A stretch of DNA of 12,008 nt from Verrucomicrobia bacterium UBA3214. GTDB lineage: Bacteria; Verrucomicrobiota; Kiritimatiellia; RFP12; UBA1067. Of this stretch, positions 7,347 to 12,008 are shown in pieces. The stretch is taken from the NCBI GenBank assembly GCA_002363575.1, contig DEWI01000142.1, positions 1 through 12,008 of the forward strand. Reading direction: 5' to 3'. Position numbers and translations under genes: made by a program. The first letter of the stretch is position 1. Every line of letters starts with the position of its first letter. The notes beneath the pieces were generated by a model, which did no database searches, had not been told where the DNA came from, and saw only the letters and a program-made list of their open reading frames with translations.

Positions 7347-7423
7347 TGGTGGACCCGGCGGGACTTGAACCCACGACCCGGAGATTATGAGTCACCTGCT
7401 CTGACCGACTGAGCTACGGGTCC
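7347..7423 (-). tRNA. tRNA with CAT anticodon, probably tRNA-Ile2 (lysidine) or else elongator tRNA-Met
   Basis: A 74-base body (7423 to 7350) plus an encoded CCA (7349-7347). Acceptor stem GGACCCG/CGGGTCC; D arm GCTC...GAGC with AGTCGGTCA loop; anticodon loop CTCATAA; T arm GTGGG-TTCAAGT-CCCGC with a T50-G64 wobble. The C4-G69 and C5-G68 acceptor pairs, and the overall similarity to tRNA-Ile(CAT) species (AGAGCAGG...GACTCATAATC), favour a tRNA whose C34 is changed to lysidine by TilS and which reads AUA. The loop alone would also fit elongator tRNA-Met. One oddity is a T29-T41 mismatch in the middle of the anticodon stem. It lacks the initiator C1-A72 feature, so it is not tRNA-fMet. It lies downstream of mutS but has its own promoter. 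Confidence 0.93.
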
Positions 7424-7439
7424 ACGGAAAACGCCGCAT

Positions 7440-7448
7440 ATTTTACCA
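7440..7448 (-). promoter_or_regulatory. Extended -10 promoter of the tRNA gene
   Basis: TGGTAAAAT (7448 to 7440) ends 16 bases before the first tRNA base, giving a 5' leader of roughly 9 bases. The surrounding CGAAGGAAA-(T)-ATGG is shared with the ychJ promoter, and the downstream TGCGGCG is shared with the ftsB-like promoter. No TTGACA-like -35. Confidence 0.5.
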
Positions 7449-7507
7449 TATTTCCTTCGCCGCGAGAAGGGGGTGCGGGACGATATTTTCGATTTTTGCG
7501 CGGCGCA

Positions 7508-9970
7508 TCAGATTTCGAAAGACATCTGACCGGGGAGTTCGGAAAGGCGGCGGCGGGGTTTGCGGACGGCGCGGGCGCCGCCTCCCGGATCGATTTCGGC
7601 GTCTTCGAGGTTTTTGAGGATGTCGGAAGCGCGCGCGACGACTTCGCGCGGCAGGCCGGCCATCGCGCCGACATTGATGCCGAAACTCCGCTCGGCGATG
7701 CCCGGGACGATGCGGCGAAGGAAGATGACGCGGCCGTTTTCCTCTTTGACTTTGACGGTGTAGTTCTTCACGCCTTGGAGCGCGTCTGCGAGGTCGGTAA
7801 GCTCGTGGTAGTGTGTGGCGAAGAGGGTCTTCGCTTTGCACGAGGCCTTGCCGTGCAGATATTCGGCGACCGCCCAGGCGATGGAAATGCCGTCGAACGT
7901 CGAAGTGCCGCGGCCGATTTCGTCGAGGACGATGAGCGAGCGTGGCGTCGCGTTGTTCAGGATGTTCGCGGTCTCCTGCATTTCGACGAGGAATGTGGAG
8001 CGGCCGCGCGCGAGATCGTCGCCGGCGCCGATGCGCGTGAATACGCGGTCGAGCGCGCCGGTGCGCATTGAGGCTGCCGGCACGAAAGAGCCCATGTGCG
8101 CCATGACGGCGATGACGGCGACCTGGCGGATGTATGTGGATTTTCCCGCCATGTTAGGCCCGGTGATCAATATTATCTGATTGGCGGTGCAGTCGAGAAA
8201 AGCGGAGTTCGGCACGAACGGCTCGGCGTCCGGGAGCTGTTCGACTATCGGGTGGCGGCCGTCCACGATTTCCAGCACGTCGCTTTCATCCACCACAGGG
8301 CGGACGTAGCCGGCGGCGAGCGCGCGGTCGGCGAGCGAAAGGATCGCGTCGAGGCGGCCGAGCGCGCCGGCGGTGGATTGGATTTCCGGGGAACGCGCGG
8401 TGACGGCTTCGATGATTTCGCGGAAGAGGCGCTGCTCGATCGCCACGGCGCGGTCTTGCGCGCCTAGGACTCTGCGTTCGTGTTCCTTGAGTTCTTCGGT
8501 GACGTAGCGTTCGCCGGTCGTCAGCGTCTGGCGGCGCGTGTAGTCCGAAGGGACGCGGGACGAGAAGGATTTCGGCACTTCGATCAGGAAGCCGAAGGCG
8601 GGCACGTGCTTGACTTTGAGTTTGGGGATTCCCGTGCGCTCCTGTTCGCGCGCCTGGTAGTCGGCCATCCAGCGGTGGGCCTCGGTGGCGTCGCGGCGGC
8701 ATTCGTCGAGTTCGGCGTCGAAGCCCTGCGCGATGAAGCCGCCGTCCGCCATGAGCGCCGGCGGATCGTCGGCGATCGCGCGCGCGAGCATATCGACAAG
8801 CGCGTCCTGCGGCTTGAGGGCGGCGGCCAGCTCCGCGATTTTCGCGGAGGACGCCGAAGCCTCGAGCGTCACGCGCTTTATTTCCGGCAGCGGCGCCAAG
8901 GAAGCGGCCAGCGCCTTCAGATCGCGAGGATTGGCGCGCAGCGAATCGACTTTCGCGACAAGCCTTTCGAGGTCGCGGACGCCGCCGAGCAGCTGGCGCA
9001 GCGAAGTCAGCGCGTAGCGGTCTTCGACAAACGCGCCGACGGCGTCGAGGCGGGCGTTTATCGCGGCGGCCGAAGCGAGGGGCGCCTGTATCCAGGAGCG
9101 CAGCGTGCGCGCGCCCATCGCCGTCTTCGTGGCGTCGAGGATGCCGAGGAGCGAAGCTGCTTTCGCGACTTCGCCGCCCGGCAGCAGCTGGAGATGGCGG
9201 AGCGTCGCGGCGTCCAGGACGAGCGAATCTGAAGTGCTGCGCAGCGTGATCCGCCGGACGTGGTCAATATTATGTCTCAGGGTAGTGTGGACGTAGTGGA
9301 GAAGCGCGCCGGCGGCCGAGACGACTTCGGTGCGTCCTGCGAGGCCGAAACCATCGAGGCTGGCGACTTTGAAGTGGCGCAAGAGGGTGTCCAGCGCCGC
9401 ATCGTACATGAACGTCCACTCGGCGTCGGGGGAAGGCTGGAGGATTTCCGCCGGCCTGTAGCGCTCGAGCGCTTCATCGAGCGCGGCGCGTCCGGGATGT
9501 TCTTCGGCGAAGAATTCTCCTGTCGAGAGGTCGAGCATCGCGAGCGCGTGGGTGGCGGAGGCCGTGCTTTTTTTCGCCTCGAATGGATATACGGCGGCGA
9601 CGAAAGTGTTGGCGTCGTCGGCGAGCAGGCCGTCTTCCGTCACTGTTCCGGGAGTGACGATTCGCGTGATTTCGCGGCGGACGAGGCCTTTGGCGGTTTT
9701 GGGGTCTTCGACTTGATCGCAGAGCGCGGCCGTCTTGCCGGCGCGGATGAGCTTTGCGAGGTAGGAGTCGAGCGCGTGATAGGGCACGCCGCACATCGGC
9801 ACGCCGTTGCGCTGCGTCAGCGTCGCGCCGAGAATGGGCGAGGCGATGGCGGCGTCTTCGCCGAACATTTCGTAGAAATCGCCCAGCCTGAACATCAAGA
9901 TCGCGCCGGCGGGGATGTCGCGCTTCATCGCCATGTACTGGCGCATCATCGGTGTCAATTCGTTCGCCAT
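7508..9970 (-). CDS. mutS: DNA mismatch repair protein MutS
   Basis: 820 residues, close to E. coli MutS (853). The N-terminal mismatch-recognition domain has FYE at 32-34 within FRLGDFYEMF, the Phe-x-Glu that stacks on the mispaired base, and CGVPYHA about 60-66. Connector, lever and clamp domains follow. The ABC ATPase domain has Walker A GPNMAGKST at 604-612, the signature region around DDLARGRSTF, Walker B LIVLDEIGRGTST about 680-692, and FATHYHEL. The tail ends RRRLSELPGQMSFEI; QMSF resembles the C-terminal beta-clamp-binding peptide of MutS. Role: binds mismatches and recruits MutL. No mutL is in the window. No Shine-Dalgarno precedes ATG 9970, and 58 bases separate it from the M50-like gene, including a perfect hairpin, so its promoter is unclear. 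Confidence 0.98.
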   Translation of the reverse strand: MANELTPMMRQYMAMKRDIPAGAILMFRLGDFYEMFGEDAAIASPILGATLTQRNGVPMCGVPYHALDSYLAKLIRAGKTAALCDQVEDPKTAKGLVRREITRIVTPGTVTEDGLLADDANTFVAAVYPFEAKKSTASATHALAMLDLSTGEFFAEEHPGRAALDEALERYRPAEILQPSPDAEWTFMYDAALDTLLRHFKVASLDGFGLAGRTEVVSAAGALLHYVHTTLRHNIDHVRRITLRSTSDSLVLDAATLRHLQLLPGGEVAKAASLLGILDATKTAMGARTLRSWIQAPLASAAAINARLDAVGAFVEDRYALTSLRQLLGGVRDLERLVAKVDSLRANPRDLKALAASLAPLPEIKRVTLEASASSAKIAELAAALKPQDALVDMLARAIADDPPALMADGGFIAQGFDAELDECRRDATEAHRWMADYQAREQERTGIPKLKVKHVPAFGFLIEVPKSFSSRVPSDYTRRQTLTTGERYVTEELKEHERRVLGAQDRAVAIEQRLFREIIEAVTARSPEIQSTAGALGRLDAILSLADRALAAGYVRPVVDESDVLEIVDGRHPIVEQLPDAEPFVPNSAFLDCTANQIILITGPNMAGKSTYIRQVAVIAVMAHMGSFVPAASMRTGALDRVFTRIGAGDDLARGRSTFLVEMQETANILNNATPRSLIVLDEIGRGTSTFDGISIAWAVAEYLHGKASCKAKTLFATHYHELTDLADALQGVKNYTVKVKEENGRVIFLRRIVPGIAERSFGINVGAMAGLPREVVARASDILKNLEDAEIDPGGGARAVRKPRRRLSELPGQMSFEI

Positions 9971-10013
9971 GGGGAAAGGATCTGGTTTGCGGGTTTTGCG
10001 GATTGTTTGCCTG

Positions 10014-10028
10014 GCGCGGCGTCCGCGC
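10014..10028 (-). other. Hairpin directly behind the M50-like gene
   Basis: GCGCGG and CCGCGC form a perfect six-base stem with a three-base loop immediately after the stop codon at 10029. No T-run follows on the minus strand, so it is at most a weak or Rho-assisted terminator or an mRNA end-stabiliser before mutS. Confidence 0.35.
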
Positions 10029-10751
10029 TCACGCCGTCGCGGAATCGGCCGCCCAGCGCACCGCGTAGAGGAAGAGTGAAACGAGCGATGCGTAGGCGTG
10101 GACGGTGCGATGGATTATGAAGCCGCCGAGTTCGCTGAATGCAAGGCGCGTCGTGCAGCACAGCCAGACGAGTACGATGAGGATGTTTACTATGTATATG
10201 AACGTCCAGGAAAAGAGTCTGCCGTATTGCGCGATGTCCGGCTGTCGCACCGTCAGAGTCTGGAAAGTGAAGAGGATGTGGAACGCCCACGTGAAGCCGA
10301 TCCCGAACATCCACGCGGCAAGACACGGCAGCGGACGGATGAAATACGCCGTCACAAGCGCCGCGATGATTACTGTAAAGGTATAAAAGGGGAAGAAGTA
10401 CGGCGCAAGGGTGATGAGGAAATTCGAGCGCGTCAGCTGGACGCTGCCGCCGTTTTCGCCGACTTTGAGGCGCGAAGGGCGCGCGAAGAATATCAGCCCC
10501 CACAGCACGTGCGTCAATTCGTGGCCTAGCACGTACGTCTTCACCGGATGCGGCATGAAGCTCCAGAAAAGCGAAAACGCCGCCATGCCGCCCAGCAGCG
10601 CGAGGCTTTCGATCGACAGGCCCCCGATGAGACCGACCGAACGGAACAGCGCGTCGATGAATACACGCGTCGCCGCCCAGCACGCCGGCAGCATCGCCAG
10701 CGCGAGCAGGAAGCGCGTCAAGCCTGCGAAAATCCGGCCGCGTTCCTTCAC
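10029..10751 (-). CDS. M50-like membrane metalloprotease
   Basis: 240 residues with about five or six hydrophobic segments. A zinc-binding HExxH appears as GHELTH at 76-81 inside a hydrophobic helix, as in M50 (site-2-protease-like) enzymes. The following NFLITLAPYFFPFY (about 110-123) occupies the position of a second conserved segment near the active site in compact M50/DUF3267-like proteins. I do not see a clear LDG motif for the third zinc ligand, so catalytic activity is likely but not certain. The start is GTG at 10751, overlapping the stop of the upstream FtsB-like gene as GTGA, with a purine-rich GAAGGCGAGG before it. Coupling to a divisome-type gene suggests an envelope role, though substrate and purpose are unknown. 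Confidence 0.75.
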   Translation of the reverse strand: MKERGRIFAGLTRFLLALAMLPACWAATRVFIDALFRSVGLIGGLSIESLALLGGMAAFSLFWSFMPHPVKTYVLGHELTHVLWGLIFFARPSRLKVGENGGSVQLTRSNFLITLAPYFFPFYTFTVIIAALVTAYFIRPLPCLAAWMFGIGFTWAFHILFTFQTLTVRQPDIAQYGRLFSWTFIYIVNILIVLVWLCCTTRLAFSELGGFIIHRTVHAYASLVSLFLYAVRWAADSATA

Positions 10752-11047
10752 CGCCCGGCCTCGCCTTCGAATATGAACACGAGTTCGCCCGGGAAAACGC
10801 GCTTGTTCTGGCGCGCAATCGCTTCAACGAATTCGGAATCGGTCTTGAAGCGCTGCTGATATTCCTTCAAACGGGCTATCTCGCGCTTCTTTTCTTCGAT
10901 TTCCGCGCTCAAGCGGGTGTCGCGGCGCTTCAGCGCGCAAGAGCGCAGATACGCCGGCCACGCCGAAGCCGCGCCGCCTGCGATGACAACTATGACGATG
11001 AGCGCTACAAACGTCTTCGTCAGTTTCTCTCCTATCGTTCTTTTCAC
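10748..11047 (-). CDS. Probable FtsB/DivIC-like septum formation protein
   Basis: 99 residues from GTG 11047. Topology is that of FtsB/DivIC: short basic N-terminus (VKRTIGEKLTK), one membrane helix (about 12-30), then an extracytoplasmic coiled coil (about 42-65, RLSAEIEEKKREIARLKEY). The C-terminal EFVEAIARQNKRVFPGELVFIF matches the family's IE..AR....PGE.V signature. Family role: bridge in the FtsQLB divisome complex. The frame is open upstream to 11287, but that part runs through the promoter region and antisense to the CBM48 gene. GTG lies 7 bases after a perfect extended -10, implying a leaderless message. An alternative start is CTG at 11023, preceded by GGAGA. It is followed by an M50-like gene with a GTGA overlap. 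Confidence 0.78.
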   Translation of the reverse strand: MKRTIGEKLTKTFVALIVIVVIAGGAASAWPAYLRSCALKRRDTRLSAEIEEKKREIARLKEYQQRFKTDSEFVEAIARQNKRVFPGELVFIFEGEAGR

Positions 11048-11054
11048 GCCGCAG

Positions 11055-11063
11055 ATTATACCA
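11055..11063 (-). promoter_or_regulatory. Extended -10 promoter of the FtsB-like gene
   Basis: TGGTATAAT (11063 to 11055) is a perfect extended -10 element. CTGCGGC (7 bases) separates it from GTG 11047, so the mRNA should start at or next to the start codon. A TAGACA-like -35 with a long 19-base spacer is possible. Confidence 0.6.
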
Positions 11064-11078
11064 AATTTTTTCTTACCT

Positions 11079-11092
11079 TTGTCTATTGACAA
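11079..11092. promoter_or_regulatory. Inverted repeat overlapping the -35 of the CBM48 promoter
   Basis: TTGTC-TATT-GACAA is a perfect five-base inverted repeat with a four-base centre. It covers the TTGACA -35 hexamer of the plus-strand promoter and lies upstream of the divergent minus-strand promoter, a position where one regulator could control both genes. Operator function is inference. Confidence 0.35.
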
Positions 11093-11113
11093 CGCGAAAA
11101 AATATGAGAAAAT
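11086..11113 (+). promoter_or_regulatory. Promoter of the CBM48 gene
   Basis: A perfect -35 TTGACA (11086-11091), 16-base spacer, extended TGA (11105-11107) and -10 GAAAAT (11108-11113). Predicted start near 11120, at the foot of a hairpin. Confidence 0.55.
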
Positions 11114-11119
11114 ATACGC

Positions 11120-11146
11120 CGTTCTCTGCTGAATAGGCGGAGAGCG
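11120..11146 (+). other. 5'-terminal hairpin in the CBM48 mRNA leader
   Basis: Bases 11120-11130 pair with 11136-11146 (11 pairs, 3 of them G-T) around a GAATA loop. With transcription predicted to begin about 11120, the mRNA would start with this stem, followed by a single-stranded Shine-Dalgarno AAGGA at 11156-11160. Such 5' stems often protect mRNA from decay. Confidence 0.45.
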
Positions 11147-11167
11147 TTCAAGTATAAGGAAAAATAC

Positions 11168-11521
11168 ATGAGAATCAAGGCCACCAAAACGAACGCGGCT
11201 CAGGTGGTCGTCTCCAAGAAGACGACTCCCACCGCCGCGAAGAAGGCAAGAAAGACCGAAACTCGCGAGGTCGTTTTCACTGTTCATGCCGAACGCGGCA
11301 AGAACGTGTTCGTCGCCGGCGAGTTCAACAACTGGGATCCTACGGCAAAGAAGATGGCTTTCAAGGTCAGGGAAGGCATCTACACCGCTTCCATGAAGCT
11401 CGCCCCCGGCGACTACCAGTACAAGTTCGTCATCGACGGAACCTGGTGCGCGGATCCGGAGAATGTGAACTCCGTCGCCAACGACCAGGGCACCTTCAAC
11501 TCCGTCATCACGGTCAAGTAA
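11168..11521 (+). CDS. Small CBM48/AMPK-type glycogen-binding domain protein
   Basis: 117 residues. Residues 1-33 are a basic Lys/Ala/Thr-rich tail (KKTTPTAAKKARKT). Residues about 35-117 form one CBM48/AMPK1-CBM beta-sandwich: VFTVHAERGKNVFVAGEFN then NWDP at 55-58, GIYTASMKLAPGDYQYKFVIDG about 70-91, WCADPENV with Trp93, ending NSVITVK. The N-W-D-P and Y-K-F-V-I-D-G-x-W motifs are the diagnostic carbohydrate-binding parts. It has no catalytic domain, unlike branching enzymes and isoamylases where CBM48 is usually an N-terminal module. A stand-alone protein may tether something to glycogen or act as a glycogen-associated regulator; the basic tail could bind nucleic acid or an acidic partner. 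Strong promoter and Shine-Dalgarno (AAGGA, 7 bases upstream). The only plus-strand gene. Confidence 0.9.
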   Translation: MRIKATKTNAAQVVVSKKTTPTAAKKARKTETREVVFTVHAERGKNVFVAGEFNNWDPTAKKMAFKVREGIYTASMKLAPGDYQYKFVIDGTWCADPENVNSVANDQGTFNSVITVK

Positions 11522-11537
11522 TCGTGGCGCGCGCCGC

Positions 11538-11563
11538 GCGCATGTTTGCCATGCGCTCGTTTT
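11538..11563 (+). terminator. Terminator of the CBM48 gene
   Basis: GCGCATG (11538-11544) and CATGCGC (11550-11556) form a perfect seven-base stem with a five-base loop, followed by TCGTTTT. It lies 17 bases after the stop codon. Confidence 0.65.
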
Positions 11564-11591
11564 GCGCCCCTCTATAGGTGGTTCTCCACTC

Positions 11592-11637
11592 GCAAAGCGG
11601 CACTGAACGGCCTTGATGGTTGTCCAGTGTCGTTTGC
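11592..11637 (+). repeat. Long imperfect hairpin
   Basis: Bases 11592-11605 pair with 11625-11637: thirteen pairs with one bulged G (11597) and one G-T, closing a 19-base loop. TATTGTTTTT follows after the stem. No gene lies here. It could be a second termination structure or part of a small structured RNA. Confidence 0.5.
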
Positions 11638-11641
11638 TATT

Positions 11642-11667
11642 GTTTTTGCGCCCCTTCGTGCAAAAAC
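11642..11667. repeat. Inverted repeat GTTTTTGC / GCAAAAAC
   Basis: A perfect eight-base inverted repeat (11642-11649 and 11660-11667) with a ten-base centre. Its left arm and following CGCCCCT repeat a similar TTTTGCGCCCCT at 11560-11571, so it may be part of a duplicated segment. Confidence 0.45.
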
Positions 11668-11693
11668 TCTACACTTCAGAATCCGACGCTCCC

Positions 11694-11714
11694 CCCGGCA
11701 AAGCCGGGTTTTGT
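11694..11714 (+). terminator. Terminator-like hairpin
   Basis: CCCGGC-AAA-GCCGGG followed by TTTTGT. This is the classic shape of a small Rho-independent terminator on the plus strand, but no gene directly precedes it, so it may back up the CBM48 terminator or end a small RNA. Confidence 0.5.
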
Positions 11715-11758
11715 ACCCCGCAGGATCGGCCACGTTCGCGACTTTTGTCGTATGCTCT

Positions 11759-11906
11759 GGCGACTGGAGTCGCCCGTGCTGGCGACCCTAGTCGCCTTTG
11801 CAAGCGACTGGAGTCGCCTTTGCAAGCGACTAGAGTCGCTTTGGCTCGCGACTGGAGTCGCCTTCGCAAGCGACTAGAGTCGCCTTCGCTCGCGACTGGA
11901 GTCGCC
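11759..11906. repeat. Seven-unit palindrome array, 22-base period
   Basis: Fourteen-base units GCGACTnGAGTCGC, each a perfect or near-perfect inverted repeat, begin at 11760, 11782, 11804, 11826, 11848, 11870 and 11892, exactly 22 bases apart. Unit 2 differs in the centre (GCGACCCTAGTCGC). From unit 3 the centres alternate GG, AG, GG, AG, GG, and the eight-base spacers alternate between ending CAA and ending CTC, making a 44-base higher-order repeat (11804-11847 and 11848-11891 differ at three positions). Because 22 is not a multiple of three, the short open frames crossing it are not evidence of coding. Function unknown. Confidence 0.9.
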
Positions 11907-11926
11907 CCGGCGCGCAACCCACATCA

Positions 11927-11977
11927 GGAGGGACGCGCTCCCGCGCGTCCACCGGCCGCGCCGGAGCGCGTTCCTCC
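11927..11977. repeat. Long palindrome with nested alternative hairpin
   Basis: Bases 11927-11941 pair with 11963-11977 along fifteen positions with a single G-T. An alternative, mutually exclusive perfect stem GGACGCGC-TCCC-GCGCGTCC occupies 11931-11950, and CCGGC-CGC-GCCGG at 11952-11964 sits beside it. The look is that of a dispersed intergenic palindromic element. The sequence after it to 12008 shows no gene. Confidence 0.7.
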
Positions 11978-12008
11978 GCCGTTCGTGCGGTGGTGTAGCG
12001 CAAAGCCC

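Noticed and set aside
9260..10120. 286-residue plus-strand open frame
   Set aside because: Antisense to the start of mutS; a product of high GC content.
11592..11637. Integron attC-like site because of the bulged hairpin
   Set aside because: No GTT-type core or matching RYYYAAC box at the ends, and no integrase in the window.
11759..11906. Possible CRISPR array
   Set aside because: Repeats are only 14 bases and the 8-base spacers are near-identical, not unique; no cas genes are nearby.
11669..11917. Open frames through the 22-base repeat array on both strands, with 22-residue protein repeats
   Set aside because: The periodic peptides arise because three 22-base units make 66 bases; there is no ribosome site or domain, and palindromic DNA structure explains the conservation better.

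Overview
The window comes from a GC-rich bacterial chromosome. Its gene content (secreted GH2 beta-galactosidase, GT-C and GT2 sugar enzymes, a CBM48 protein, a Soj-type ParA beside a small conserved unknown) would suit a host- or sediment-associated member of the PVC group such as Kiritimatiellota or Lentisphaerota. That placement is inference from gene style and cannot be proved from the sequence. Eleven of the twelve protein genes and one tRNA lie on the minus strand, so the window is best read from right to left.

Right end (about 10.0-12.0 kb). A short intergenic region at 11048-11167 carries two divergent promoters. To the right is a CBM48/AMPK-type glycogen-binding-like small protein (plus strand), followed by about 490 bases without a credible gene. 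That stretch is packed with hairpins, a seven-unit array of palindromes at an exact 22-base period, and a terminal long palindrome. To the left is a probable FtsB/DivIC-like division protein, whose stop overlaps the GTG start of an M50-like membrane metalloprotease. mutS follows.

Middle (about 5.3-9.97 kb). mutS is followed by a tRNA with a CAT anticodon; its acceptor stem fits the lysidine-modified isoleucine tRNA better than elongator methionine tRNA. After about 295 bases without a gene come a YchJ-family SEC-C protein and a HAD phosphatase, joined by an ATGA overlap. Next are a conserved-looking unknown protein and an orphan ParA, closely spaced. A terminator hairpin overlaps the parA stop codon.

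Left end (1-4.46 kb). There is a secreted cysteine-rich protein with repeated zinc-site-like modules, then a polytopic GT-C/DUF2723-like membrane protein, a GT2 glycosyltransferase, a membrane-anchored coiled-coil protein, and the N-terminal third of a secreted GH2 beta-galactosidase that runs off the window. The GT-C, GT2 and coiled-coil genes are tightly packed and probably form one operon acting at the cell envelope.

The most interesting non-coding signals are two. First, an extended -10 motif (TGnTAwAAT) recurs upstream of four genes, and for three proteins it lies only 7-10 bases from the start codon, which predicts leaderless mRNAs. Second, the 22-base-period palindrome array and neighbouring hairpins sit in the right-hand gene-free region. 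I see no complete mobile element, CRISPR array or defence system, and I cannot support a claim of a wholly new multi-gene system.
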